Below are positions 1 to 7,410 of a stretch of DNA of 8,737 nucleotides, one piece after another. The DNA lies in NCBI GenBank assembly GCA_005884855.1, contig VAZS01000176.1, positions 1-8,737 on the forward strand, written 5' to 3'. Each line of letters opens with the position of its first letter. Positions within the stretch are counted from its first letter, which is position 1. Source of the DNA: Alphaproteobacteria bacterium (GTDB lineage: Bacteria; Pseudomonadota; Alphaproteobacteria; Rhizobiales; Xanthobacteraceae). The notes under the pieces were generated by a model. That model ran no database searches. It was not told the origin of the DNA and saw nothing but the letters and a program-made list of their open reading frames with translations. The position numbers and the translations under genes were made by a program.

Positions 1-696
1 GGCGTGCAGGATGAAGATCTTGTCGAGTGCGTCTGCCAGCACCGGATTGATCTTGTAGTCCTCGCACGGCACTGCGAAGCACATGTGCAGAAAGTTCTGG
101 GCGAAGGTCAGCGAATTCTTCGGATACATGAAGGGCTGGCCGATCGTGTATTTGAACGCCATCGCCGCGAGTGTCGGTATCTTGGCGATCATGCGCATGG
201 AAGCGATCATGCGCTGCTGCGGGTCGGTTATATCCGTGGAGTCGTGATAAAACGCGGCGAGCGCGCCGACCGCTGCGACCATGATCGCCATCGGGTGCGC
301 GTCGCGGCGGAAGCCCTGAAAGAACCGGGCCATCTGCTCGTGAACCATCGTGTGATGAATCACGCGCTGGTCGAAATCCGTCTTTTGCGCCTTGGTCGGC
401 AGCTCGCCGTAAAGCAGCAAGTAGCAGGTCTCGAGGAAATCGCCGTTTTCCGCCAATTGCTCGATGGGGTAGCCGCGATATTCCAGAACACCGGCGTCCC
501 CGTCGATATAGGTGATCCTGGACTCGCAGCTCCCGGTGGAGGTGAAGCCGGGATCGTAGGTAAACATTCCGGACTGGGCGTAGAGCTTGCCGATGTCGAT
601 CACATCCGGACCGACGGTGCCGCTCAAGATCGGGAAATCATAGGTTTTGTTGCCGACCGTTAAGGTGGCCGTTTTGGCGTGGGATTTTGCGTCCAT
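1..696 (-). CDS. gltA: Citrate synthase, N-terminal 232 residues (3' end beyond window)
   Basis: Condenses oxaloacetate and acetyl-CoA to citrate, the entry step of the TCA cycle in the cytoplasm. The minus strand is open from an ATG at 696 to the window edge (exactly 232 codons). The protein starts [17 protein letters not shown] and contains [20 protein letters not shown] (about residues 62-81), the hallmark of bacterial type II hexameric citrate synthases with an N-terminal extension. [10 protein letters not shown] (128-137) and the helix ending DKIFILHA (225-232) follow. The last visible His aligns with the first His of the family HADHEQN oxaloacetate-binding motif; the remaining active-site residues lie outside the window. 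The family is about 430 residues, so roughly half is present. A GGGGA run about 8 bases before the ATG can serve as ribosome binding site. The gene follows gltX on the same strand after 159 bp, in which I see no clear terminator or promoter. The large plus-strand reading frame opposite it is a shadow. Confidence 0.96.
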   Translation of the reverse strand, partial: MDAKSHAKTATLTVGNKTYDFPILSGTVGPDVIDIGKLYAQSGMFTYDPGFTSTGSCESRITYIDGDAGVLEYRGYPIEQLAENGDFLETCYLLLYGELPTKAQKTDFDQRVIHHTMVHEQMARFFQGFRRDAHPMAIMVAAVGALAAFYHDSTDITDPQQRMIASMRMIAKIPTLAAMAFKYTIGQPFMYPKNSLTFAQNFLHMCFAVPCEDYKINPVLADALDKIFILHA

Positions 697-855
697 CGTG
701 AATTCCCCGATGAGATCGTTGCGAAGGCCGGCGGCGCGCATTCGCCATGGCGACTGTGGGGCGCGGGAAGCCGGGCGTTCCAGAAGCACCTTGTAAATGG
801 GTATCTTATTGCTGTTTGCACTGCAAGATGGCCATGCCTGACCTGCAATGTCAGC

Positions 856-2154
856 TTATGTGGAGGCCTGATCGGCTAACCGCCCCAGGCTTTCTTGTCG
901 ACCGAGCACGTCCAGGACCTCGAATATGCCCGGCGATGTTGCCCGCCCGGTCAGGGCGGCGCGGAGTGGCTGGGCCACCGCCCCGAGCTTGAGGTTGTTG
1001 GTCTCTGCGAATGCCCGCATCGCTGCTTCGGTGGTTTCGGCCGTCCACGGCGCGACTTCCTCCAGCGTCAGGCGCAGCCGGCCGATCAGCTCACGGTTTT
1101 CCGGCGTCAGCAGTGCCGCCGCCTTCGGCTCGATCTCCAGCGGCCGGTCCGCGAAGATAAAGTAAGCACCGTCCATCAACTCGATGAGCGTCTTGGCGCG
1201 CTCCTTGAGGCTTGGCATGGCCTTCAGCAGTTGTGAGCGCGTCTTGTCGTTGAGCTTCGCTTTGAGGTCAGCGCCGCCCGGGAGATAGTCCAGCTCGCCT
1301 TCCAACATCTTGACGAGCGATTGATCGTCGGAGTGGCGGATATAGTGGCCGTTCAGGTTTTCCAGCTTGGCAAAATCGAAACGCGCGGCCGACCGGCCGA
1401 CGCTGGACAGGTCGAAAGCGGCGATCATCTCCTCGGTTGAAAATATCTCCTGATCGCCGTGGCTCCATCCGAGCCGGACAAGGTAATTGCGCAACGCGGC
1501 CGGCAGATATCCCATGGCGCGATAGGCATCTACGCCGAGCGCCCCATGCCGTTTCGACAGCTTTGAGCCATCGGGGCCATGGATCAGGGGAATGTGCGAC
1601 ATGTTGGGAACATCCCACCCCAGCGCATCGTAGATCTGTTTCTGGCGCGCGGCGTTGATCAGGTGGTCGTCGCCCCGGATGACGTGGGTGACGCCCATGT
1701 CGTGATCGTCCACGACGACCGCGAGCATGTAGGTCGGATTGCCATCGCCACGCAACAGCACGAGGTCGTCCAGGTTCTCGTTCTGCCAAACCACTCGCCC
1801 CTGGACCTGATCTTCGATCACCGTCTCACCGGTCTGGGGCGCCCTGAGCCTGATCGTAGGCTTCATGCCTGCTGGCGCTTCCGACGGATCGCGATCGCGC
1901 CACATGCCGTCGTAGAGGCGCGTGCGACCCTCGGTCCGCGCTTTTTCCCTCATCGCGGTGAGCTGCAATCCATCCAGGATCGCCGCGATCGCCGGTTCGG
2001 TTGATCGCTCGCGATCGGTATCTTCGATCCGCAGCAGCATCTTGCCGTCGCGACCGCGCGCATAGAGCCAGTTGAACAGCGCGGTGCGGGCTCCTCCGAT
2101 ATGGAGAAAGCCGGTCGGGGATGGAGCAAAACGCGTGACGACGGTATTGGTCAT
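856..2154 (-). CDS. gltX: Glutamyl-tRNA synthetase with an apparent 42-residue internal deletion
   Basis: Class I aminoacyl-tRNA synthetase charging tRNA(Glu) in the cytoplasm. The ATG at 2154 is chosen because [20 protein letters not shown] is the normal family N-terminus; the frame stays open upstream, but that part is antisense to glnS. The HIGH-type motif is at residues 9-21, [11 protein letters not shown] at 42-52, [12 protein letters not shown] at 160-171, KMSKS as KLSKR at 198-202, and a normal anticodon-binding C-terminal region follows. The protein is 432 residues, whereas the family is about 470. The shortfall sits at residues 63/64 (bases about 1963-1969): DGL runs directly into [10 protein letters not shown], and the usual segment with the W-L-x-L-x-W-D stretch, the Y-x-x-x-R helix and the A-Y-x-C strand is absent. 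The frame is kept and there are no internal stops. Loss of this part of the Rossmann and acceptor-stem region would probably cripple the enzyme, so this may be a decaying copy or an assembly error. No convincing Shine-Dalgarno precedes the ATG. Confidence 0.93.
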   Translation of the reverse strand: MTNTVVTRFAPSPTGFLHIGGARTALFNWLYARGRDGKMLLRIEDTDRERSTEPAIAAILDGLQLTAMREKARTEGRTRLYDGMWRDRDPSEAPAGMKPTIRLRAPQTGETVIEDQVQGRVVWQNENLDDLVLLRGDGNPTYMLAVVVDDHDMGVTHVIRGDDHLINAARQKQIYDALGWDVPNMSHIPLIHGPDGSKLSKRHGALGVDAYRAMGYLPAALRNYLVRLGWSHGDQEIFSTEEMIAAFDLSSVGRSAARFDFAKLENLNGHYIRHSDDQSLVKMLEGELDYLPGGADLKAKLNDKTRSQLLKAMPSLKERAKTLIELMDGAYFIFADRPLEIEPKAAALLTPENRELIGRLRLTLEEVAPWTAETTEAAMRAFAETNNLKLGAVAQPLRAALTGRATSPGIFEVLDVLGRQESLGRLADQAST

Positions 2155-2201
2155 TGCAACAACTGGTCGCCAACAAAGAGGGCATGCGGCAGGCGCGCTG
2201 G

Positions 2202-2225
2202 TGTATAGCAGGAACCGGCTATAAC
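2202..2225. promoter_or_regulatory. Candidate divergent gltX/glnS promoter core with dyad
   Basis: The 136-bp gap between the gltX and glnS starts holds an inverted repeat, TATAGC (2204-2209) and GCTATA (2218-2223), separated by 8 bases. The right arm overlaps a plus-strand -10-like TATAAC at 2220-2225, facing glnS. The left arm overlaps a minus-strand extended -10-like TGCTATACA (2202-2210 read in reverse), facing gltX. No good -35 box is visible for either direction. The dyad could be two back-to-back -10 elements or a regulator site; this is inference from short motifs. Confidence 0.3.
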
Positions 2226-2290
2226 TAAAGCCTTCCTTGGAGCGGGCGGATTTGGCAGATAGTCCGTCGATTCCCGAACAGGAAACCGGA

Positions 2291-3973
2291 ATGACAGCAG
2301 AAGCGGTGGCGGCGGAGACGGGGCGCGATTTCATTCGCGACATCGTTCAGGCCGATCTAGATGCAAAGAGATACAAGCAGGTCGTGACCCGGTTTCCGCC
2401 GGAGCCGAACGGCTACCTGCATATCGGCCACGCCAAGTCGATCGCGCTTAATTTCGGCATCGCGCAGGAATTTTCTGGACGCTGCCATCTGCGGTTCGAT
2501 GACACCAACCCCACCAAAGAAGAGCAGGAGTACATCGACTCGATTCAGGCCGACGTCCGGTGGCTTGGCTATGACTGGGGCAACGATCTGTTCTATGCCT
2601 CGGACTATTTCGAGCAGCTCTATTTGTGGGCGGAGGGCCTGATCCGCGACGGCCTCGCTTACGTCGACGACCAGTCCCAGGAGGAAATCAGGGTCAAACG
2701 CGGCACGCTGACCGAACCTGGCCGGAACAGTCCGTTTCGCGACCGCGCGGTGGAGGAGAACCTCGATCTGTTTCGCCGCATGAAAGCGGGTGAATTTCCT
2801 AACGGCGCCCGCGTGCTGCGCGCCAAGATCGATATGTCTTCCGGCAACATCAATCTGCGCGATCCGGTGCTGTATCGGATCCTGCACGCCACCCACCCGC
2901 GCACCGGCGACAAATGGTCGATCTATCCGAGCTACGACTACGCGCATGGGCAGTCGGACGCGATCGAAGGAATTACGCATTCGATCTGCACGCTCGAATT
3001 CGAGGACCACCGGCCGCTGTATGATTGGCTGCTCGAGAAATTGCCGGTACCATCGAGGCCGCATCAGTACGAATTTGCGCGGCTCAATCTGAGTTACACG
3101 CTGCTCTCGAAGCGGGTGCTGACTGAACTGGTTCGCGGTGGCCACGTCGCCGGCTGGGACGATCCACGGATGCCGACCATCGCCGGGTTGAAGCGGCGCG
3201 GCGTCCCGCCCGCGGCGATCCGGGAATTCGTCAAGCGCATCGGCGTGGCAAAGGCCAACAGCGTTGTGGACGTCGGAATGCTGGAATTTTGCATCCGTGA
3301 AATTCTCAACAGGACGGCGCAACGCCGCATGGCGGTGCTGCGGCCCCTCAAAGTCGTGATCGAGAACTATCCTGAAGGCAAAACCGAAGAGATCGACGCC
3401 GTCAATCATCCGGATGATCCGGCCGCCGGGACGCGCCGCCTCGCGTTCGGCCGCGAGCTTTACATCGAGCGCGATGATTTCATGGAAAATCCGCCGAAGA
3501 AGTTTTTCCGGCTCTCGCCCGGCACCGAGGTGCGGCTGCGCTATGCGTATTTCATCACTTGCCGGGAAGCGATCAAGAACGCAGCCGGGGAGGTGACTGA
3601 ACTGCGCTGCACTTATGATCCCGCCACCAAAGGCGGCAATGCACCAGATGGGCGGAAGGTCAAGGCGACCATGCACTGGTTGCCTGCCGCGCAGTCCAGA
3701 CCGGCGGAAATCCGCCTCTACAACCAGCTGTTTTCAAAACCGACTCCGGATGCCGCCAATTTTGCGGCCGACCTCAATCCGCAGTCGCTGGAAATTCTCA
3801 GCGATGCCCGGATCGAGCGCTCAATCGCCGAAGCCAATTCGACCGATGCAATCCAGTTCGAGCGGCAGGGCTATTTCGTGCGCGATGGCGACTCCACACC
3901 GGACCGCCCGGTCTTCAACCGAACGATTGGCCTGCGCGATACCTTTGCAAAGGAAGTCGGCGGAAAGGGCTGA
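2291..3973 (+). CDS. glnS: Glutaminyl-tRNA synthetase (GlnRS)
   Basis: Charges tRNA(Gln) directly with glutamine in the cytoplasm, so the GatCAB amidation route is not required for this tRNA. The 560-residue protein has [15 protein letters not shown] at 36-50 (HIGH motif with the PEPNG signature that distinguishes GlnRS from GluRS), [10 protein letters not shown] at 68-77, the tRNA-binding [15 protein letters not shown] stretch at 209-223, and LLSKR at 271-275 as the KMSKS variant. The C-terminal half is the two-barrel anticodon-binding domain. Length matches the E. coli enzyme (about 554); no YqeY-type extension is present. An in-frame TTG at 2237 would add 18 residues. The ATG at 2291 is preferred because AGGAAA lies 5 bases before it and family homology begins there. 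It is divergent from gltX and ends 24 bp before a convergent small gene. Most alphaproteobacteria lack GlnRS, so this gene was probably acquired by an ancestor of the group (inference). Confidence 0.96.
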   Translation: MTAEAVAAETGRDFIRDIVQADLDAKRYKQVVTRFPPEPNGYLHIGHAKSIALNFGIAQEFSGRCHLRFDDTNPTKEEQEYIDSIQADVRWLGYDWGNDLFYASDYFEQLYLWAEGLIRDGLAYVDDQSQEEIRVKRGTLTEPGRNSPFRDRAVEENLDLFRRMKAGEFPNGARVLRAKIDMSSGNINLRDPVLYRILHATHPRTGDKWSIYPSYDYAHGQSDAIEGITHSICTLEFEDHRPLYDWLLEKLPVPSRPHQYEFARLNLSYTLLSKRVLTELVRGGHVAGWDDPRMPTIAGLKRRGVPPAAIREFVKRIGVAKANSVVDVGMLEFCIREILNRTAQRRMAVLRPLKVVIENYPEGKTEEIDAVNHPDDPAAGTRRLAFGRELYIERDDFMENPPKKFFRLSPGTEVRLRYAYFITCREAIKNAAGEVTELRCTYDPATKGGNAPDGRKVKATMHWLPAAQSRPAEIRLYNQLFSKPTPDAANFAADLNPQSLEILSDARIERSIAEANSTDAIQFERQGYFVRDGDSTPDRPVFNRTIGLRDTFAKEVGGKG

Positions 3974-3997
3974 TGCGCTTCACGTTGGCTGTGCAGC

Positions 3998-4336
3998 CTA
4001 GTTGCAATAGCCATAAAGCCCGCACGCGTAGGGCAGGCGCCAGCCGTCCCAAAAGTAGCGCTCGCCGTAATAAGGCCCCCCGTAATAAGGCCCCGGGTAA
4101 TAGTACGACCACGGCGAGCCGTAATAGTAACCGCCGCGAGCCCAAGGCAAGACTGGCAGCAGATTGTAGGGAATGATCGGCGCAGCATATTCCTCTGACC
4201 GAGGGGTATATGCCCGAATCTCGGCAGGCTCCGCAAAGATCGCTCCCAAGCGGCTCTGGCGCGGCAGGTCGGCAGCGCTCCCGGCGAGCGCACTCAAAGC
4301 GGTAATGAGAACGGACAGCATGATCCGGCGCTGCAT
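3998..4336 (-). CDS. Small secreted Tyr/Gly/Pro-rich protein of unknown function
   Basis: A 112-residue protein (from ATG 4336) with a clear signal peptide: positively charged MQRRIM, a hydrophobic core to about residue 18, and a signal peptidase I site near GSA-A-DLP (residues 19-25). The mature part has a Pro/Tyr-rich stretch, residues 66-100 dominated by YYYG, GPYYGGPYYGERY and aromatic residues, then a tail LPYACGLYGYCN with two Cys (105, 111) that could form a disulfide in the periplasm. From memory, short exported proteins ending in YACGFYGYC-like tails occur across Bradyrhizobium and relatives; none has a function I know. The start is chosen because a GGGGG run lies about 8 bases before this ATG; a TTG two codons upstream and an ATG at 4321 are less likely. 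It is convergent with glnS (24-bp gap) and divergent from comEC. It may be a surface or envelope protein, but that is a guess. Confidence 0.8.
   Translation of the reverse strand: MQRRIMLSVLITALSALAGSAADLPRQSRLGAIFAEPAEIRAYTPRSEEYAAPIIPYNLLPVLPWARGGYYYGSPWSYYYPGPYYGGPYYGERYFWDGWRLPYACGLYGYCN
4065..4094 (-). repeat. Perfect 15-bp tandem duplication inside the Tyr/Gly-rich gene
   Basis: CCGTAATAAGGCCCC occurs twice back to back (4065-4079 and 4080-4094) on the plus strand. On the coding strand it gives GPYYG-GPYYG (about residues 82-91). Degenerate further copies (GTAATAG at 4097-4103 and 4121-4127) flank it. The repeat is a multiple of three, so copy-number change would lengthen or shorten the protein without a frameshift. 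Confidence 0.9.
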
Positions 4337-4343
4337 GGCCAAG

Positions 4344-4367
4344 CCCCCGATTGATTCGGGAATTTTA
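4344..4367 (-). promoter_or_regulatory. Candidate -10 and leader hairpin of the secreted-protein gene
   Basis: On the minus strand a -10-like TAAAAT (4362-4367) lies 25 bases before the ATG at 4336; I see no good -35. Just downstream, CCCGA-ATCAA-TCGGG (4346-4360) can fold into a 5-bp hairpin whose 3' arm overlaps the GGGGG Shine-Dalgarno run (4344-4348), so it could reduce ribosome access. Both are short motifs and are offered as candidates only. Confidence 0.3.
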
Positions 4368-4538
4368 GCGACCGTGCGTTAGCAAAGCTTAACGCCGCGG
4401 CGCGGCGCCACCTGACGCAGATCCAAGTCGTTCGCCCGCCGCAAGCTTTTGGCGACGGATTCTGCATCCGTTCCCTATTCGGCTGGCCACAGCCTAAGGT
4501 AGCATCGCGCTCTCTAGAGTAAGGCGAGTGCCACCGGG

Positions 4539-6689
4539 ATGGCGGAGCGGGACAGGGCACTGGCTGGGGTTGCGGGGTTGCTGCCGTGGGTGCCAGTCGC
4601 CTTCGGTACCGGAATCGCATTCTATTTCACCGCGGATCATGAGCCGGTTTTGGGCGTGGCCGTGGCCGCCGCGGCGGCGCTTTGCGCAGCGGCGTTCCTG
4701 CTTCGGCGGGAAAGGATATTTCCAGTTGTGGTGATGATCGCGGCGGTGGCCGCGGGTTTTGCAACAGCGACGTGGAAGACGGCGCGGATCGCGCATGGCG
4801 TGCTGGCCCGGCCAATGTTTTCGGTGTCGCTTTCGGGCTTTGTCGAAACGCGCGACATACGCGAGCGTACTGATCGCTTTGTGTTGCGCGTCACTCACAT
4901 GGACAGCCCGAAGTCGCAGATCAGGATGGAGCGGGTTCGGCTGTCGGTGCGAAAGGGCACCGCGCCCGCGGTCGGCAGCTTTATCGAGTTGAAGGCGCGG
5001 CTGCAGCCGCCGCTCGCGCCAATGCGGCCGGGCAGCTACGATTTCGGCCGCGACATGTATTTCCAGGGCATTGGCGCGTCCGGTTTCGTGATGGGCGGCA
5101 TCAAGGCGGTCGAGCCGCCGGAAAGCGGCGGGGTGTCGCTGCGCTACGCTGCATTCATGCAAGGTTTGCGCGACGCGATCGATGCGCGCATTCGATTGAC
5201 GCTCGAGGGCGACAAACGCGCGATCGCTACCGCATTGCTGACCGGCCGCCGAGACGCGATCACCACTCCAGTCAACGACGCTATGTTCATCTCCGGCCTC
5301 GGCCACGTGCTGTCGATTTCGGGATATCACATGGCCGTCGTCGCCGGCGTGGTGTTCTTTGCGGTGCGGGCGCTGCTGGCGCTGATCCCTTCGCTCACGG
5401 TCGGCTTTCCCATCAAGAAATGGTCGGCGGTCGCGGCACTTGCTGCGGCGCTGTTTTATCTATTGCTGTCCGGCGCCGAAGTCGCGACGCAGCGCTCGTT
5501 TTTTATGACCGCGGTGGTGCTGATCGCCGTGATTGTCGACCGTCGCGCCGTGACCTTTCGCACCCTCGCCGTATCGGCGATGATCGTGCTTTCGATCGCG
5601 CCGGAAGCGGTAGTGCATCCGAGCTTTCAGATGTCGTTCGCTGCGACGCTTGGGCTAGTGGCGCTGGTGCAGATCGGCATGCCGCGCCTGTTCGCCTCGT
5701 CGGACAATTCGAGGACCGCAAAGGTGGCGTTGTGGGGCGGGCGCGAAATCATGACGTTGGCGCTGGCCTCGCTTGTGGCGGGGCTCGCGACGACGCCTTA
5801 TGCCGCGTTTCATTTCCATCGTGTGACCCCATACGGCGTCCTCGCCAATCTGGCGGCGATGCCGGTGGTCTCGGTGCTGGTGATGCCGGCTGGCATGCTC
5901 GGCCTGCTCGCGATGCCGTTTGGCTTTGATGGCGTGTTCTGGTGGCTCATGGGCCTGGGCATCGACTGGATGATCGCGGTGACGCGTTGGGTGGCCGACT
6001 TGCCCGGCGCCATTGGACGGATGGCGGCGTTCGGGATCGGCCCGCTGATTTTATCAAGCGTCGGCATCATCCTGCTGTGCCTGTTGCGCACGCCGCTGCG
6101 CTGGTCGGGCGCGGGCGTGCTGGCCTTTTCGGTTGCTTGGGCGTTGGCGGTGCCGCAGCCGGATGTCCTGATCTCCGGCGATGGGCACAATGTCGGCGTG
6201 CGAGGCCAGGATGGCCGGCTCCACCTGATGCGGACCGGCAAGGATGCATTCCTGATCAAGGAATGGCTGGCCGCCGACGCCGACCCAAGGGGGCCTGCAG
6301 ACCTCTCGCTTGCAGACGGCGTGTCGTGCGACGAGGCGGGGTGCGTTGCGCAGATGGGCGGCGGCGGGTTGGTCGCGCTGGCACTCAAGGCGGAGGCGTT
6401 GGGGGACGACTGCGAGCGGGCGGCGCTGTTGGTAACGACACGGCAGGCGCCACCCTCATGTCGGTCCCCGGTCATTGCGGGGGATCGCTTGCGCGGGCAG
6501 GGGGCGATGGCGCTATGGAGAACCCGGGACGGCTTTGCAGTCTCTGCGATCAGGCCCAAAGCGCTCGACCGGCCGTGGTCGCCGATGGTTGCGGGCACTG
6601 TGGAGAGCGATACAGCGCTGCCGTCCCGCCCCGCAGCCGGGCATGTCGACGCTACGCCTGCTGAAGCGGATCAGCAGGCGGAGGACTGA
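4539..6689 (+). CDS. comEC: ComEC/Rec2-family DNA-uptake channel protein
   Basis: Inner-membrane protein of 716 residues of the family that moves single-stranded transforming DNA into the cytoplasm. Order: N-terminal membrane segments (about 13-32 and 37-80), a soluble OB-like DUF4131 region (about 90-195), then the competence domain (about 228-540) with many membrane helices. This domain carries ALLTGRRDAI (232-241), GLGHVLSISGYHMAVVAG (253-270, the conserved SISGxHM block), SGAEVATQRSFFM (311-323) and HPSFQMSFAATLGL (360-373). The tail (about 541-716) is soluble. It keeps no recognisable HxHxDH metallo-beta-lactamase motif, unlike Bacillus-type ComEC with an attached nuclease-like domain. 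The ATG at 4539 is forced: an in-frame stop lies at 4515-4517 with no alternative start between. AAGGCGA about 11 bases upstream is a weak ribosome site. The N-terminus seems short for the group, from memory. Whether the host is naturally competent cannot be told here. Confidence 0.92.
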   Translation: MAERDRALAGVAGLLPWVPVAFGTGIAFYFTADHEPVLGVAVAAAAALCAAAFLLRRERIFPVVVMIAAVAAGFATATWKTARIAHGVLARPMFSVSLSGFVETRDIRERTDRFVLRVTHMDSPKSQIRMERVRLSVRKGTAPAVGSFIELKARLQPPLAPMRPGSYDFGRDMYFQGIGASGFVMGGIKAVEPPESGGVSLRYAAFMQGLRDAIDARIRLTLEGDKRAIATALLTGRRDAITTPVNDAMFISGLGHVLSISGYHMAVVAGVVFFAVRALLALIPSLTVGFPIKKWSAVAALAAALFYLLLSGAEVATQRSFFMTAVVLIAVIVDRRAVTFRTLAVSAMIVLSIAPEAVVHPSFQMSFAATLGLVALVQIGMPRLFASSDNSRTAKVALWGGREIMTLALASLVAGLATTPYAAFHFHRVTPYGVLANLAAMPVVSVLVMPAGMLGLLAMPFGFDGVFWWLMGLGIDWMIAVTRWVADLPGAIGRMAAFGIGPLILSSVGIILLCLLRTPLRWSGAGVLAFSVAWALAVPQPDVLISGDGHNVGVRGQDGRLHLMRTGKDAFLIKEWLAADADPRGPADLSLADGVSCDEAGCVAQMGGGGLVALALKAEALGDDCERAALLVTTRQAPPSCRSPVIAGDRLRGQGAMALWRTRDGFAVSAIRPKALDRPWSPMVAGTVESDTALPSRPAAGHVDATPAEADQQAED

Positions 6690-6704
6690 GCGGCCGCTTC
6701 AGTC
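6684..6704. terminator. Candidate bidirectional terminator between comEC and the convergent small gene
   Basis: GACTGA-GCGGCCGC-TTCAGTC is a near-perfect palindrome with one unpaired T. It overlaps the comEC stop codon (6687-6689) and sits 12 bases past the convergent stop at 6717. A longer-range pair CTGAAGCGG (6661-6669) with CCGCTTCAG (6694-6702) competes with it. No U-tract follows on the plus strand; on the minus strand the sequence after the hairpin is also mixed. A stop-overlapping hairpin is plausible as a terminator or mRNA end-stabiliser, but not proven. Confidence 0.4.
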
Positions 6705-6716
6705 CCGTATCCCAGT

Positions 6717-6938
6717 TTATTGACGCCCAAACACTTTTTCCTGCTGGGGCCTCAAACCGATTGGGAGATAGGAGCGCGAGGGCGGGTGCTCGGCCGAAAG
6801 CCTGGCCTCGCTCATCCGCATTTCGAACGCGTCGAGTTGCAACGCGAACGTCGCAAGCGCCAATCTCAGATTATCCAGCTCTCTGGTCCGGGCGTCTTCT
6901 TGACTGGCCATGTTGAGTTTAGCGTCCGGTTCGCTCAC
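6717..6938 (-). CDS. Probable small helical protein of unknown function (73 residues)
   Basis: I do not recognise a named family. The protein reads MSEPDAKLNMASQEDARTRE and continues with LDNLRLALATFALQLDAFEM and RMSEARLSAE, an amphipathic leucine-rich helix or short coiled coil over about residues 13-50. The C-terminal tail is polar and Pro/Arg-containing. There is no signal peptide, membrane segment or obvious catalytic motif. The start is GTG at 6938, with GGGAAG four bases upstream; the alternative ATG at 6911 (residue 10) has no ribosome site. It lies 52 bp downstream of the conserved 139-residue gene on the same strand and could be its operon partner. A strong hairpin covers its ribosome site. 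It is convergent with comEC. The heptad-like pattern and gene-like position favour a real gene, but the opposite strand is also open, so I am only moderately sure. Confidence 0.5.
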   Translation of the reverse strand: MSEPDAKLNMASQEDARTRELDNLRLALATFALQLDAFEMRMSEARLSAEHPPSRSYLPIGLRPQQEKVFGRQ

Positions 6939-6939
6939 G

Positions 6940-6973
6940 CGTCTTCCCGCCGGTCGAAACCGGCGGGAAGACG
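6940..6973 (-). promoter_or_regulatory. Perfect 15-bp hairpin with UUCG loop over the ribosome site of the 73-residue gene
   Basis: On the minus strand CGTCTTCCCGCCGGT, loop TTCG, ACCGGCGGGAAGACG form an uninterrupted 15-bp stem. The 3' arm holds GGGAAG, the only Shine-Dalgarno-like run before the GTG at 6938, and ends 1 base before that codon. The 5' arm begins 17 bases after the stop of the upstream gene (6991-6993). No U-tract follows in either direction, so a classical Rho-independent terminator is not well supported. It may instead hide the start codon region, block 3' exonucleases, or attenuate readthrough. Confidence 0.6.
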
Positions 6974-6990
6974 GGAAAATGTGCGACAGT

Positions 6991-7410
6991 TCAGCCGGCC
7001 GAGAGCGGCGTCGCCGCGGGCCTGGCGGCAGCCGGTTGCGCGCGCTCGGATTGTTGCACCACCGGCAATTGGAGCACCGTCACGCGCTGGCCTTCACAGA
7101 GCAACGTCACCAGCACATGGCTTCCGTCAGGAAACTCGATCGAGTCGTGGTGCCGATCCGGTACATGCGCGTCGATTCGGGCGAATTTTCCGACCCGGAA
7201 ATTGATTTCACGCGTCCATATCCATCGGTTGTCGTATTTGACGTTTTCGGCGAACGCCAGTTCGGTCCCGGGAAGCATACAGACCGCGACGTTGGGCTCG
7301 CTTTCGGAGGCCAAACCACGCGTCGAAGTCCCGCGGAAAGTGGTAGTGATCAGCGTCTCTCCGACCTGGGCGGGGCGCGACGCTACAGCGTGCAGACTAT
7401 AGTCACACAT
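6991..7410 (-). CDS. Conserved protein of unknown function (MCDYSLH family)
   Basis: A 139-residue soluble protein starting MCDYSLHAVASRPAQVGETL. I recall proteins with this opening, the PNVAVCMLPGTELAF block (residues 40-54) and the RHHDSIEFPDG-x-x-V-L-x-T-x-L-C-E-G-Q block (87-108) from many Bradyrhizobium and Nitrobacter genomes, always as hypothetical proteins. The middle looks beta-rich, and the conserved Cys (2, 44, 105) and His pair (87-88) hint at metal or redox chemistry, but no known catalytic motif is present. Residues 118-139 are a loose Ala/Pro/Gln tail. The ATG at 7410 is chosen over an upstream frame extension because AGGAG lies 7 bases before it and family similarity begins there. 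There is no signal peptide. It is followed by a strong hairpin and a possible 73-residue partner. Upstream is a long gap separating it from lexA, so it likely has its own promoter. Confidence 0.85.
   Translation of the reverse strand: MCDYSLHAVASRPAQVGETLITTTFRGTSTRGLASESEPNVAVCMLPGTELAFAENVKYDNRWIWTREINFRVGKFARIDAHVPDRHHDSIEFPDGSHVLVTLLCEGQRVTVLQLPVVQQSERAQPAAARPAATPLSAG

Noticed and set aside
4..663. 219-residue plus-strand open frame
   Set aside because: It is antisense to gltA, whose minus-strand translation is unmistakable citrate synthase; high GC creates long shadow frames.
742..753. TCGCCATGGCGA palindrome between gltX and gltA
   Set aside because: A 12-bp perfect palindrome without loop, U-tract or known regulator motif; could easily be chance at this GC content.
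2155..2343. 63-residue N-terminal extension of gltX
   Set aside because: The extension is antisense to the glnS start, and GltX homology begins exactly at the ATG at 2154.
2357..3676. 439-residue minus-strand open frame
   Set aside because: Lies wholly opposite glnS and has no recognisable domain; a shadow frame.
5810..6598. 262-residue minus-strand frame, and another at 4494-5330
   Set aside because: Both are antisense to comEC, with Ser/Pro/Ala/Arg-biased composition typical of GC-rich shadows.
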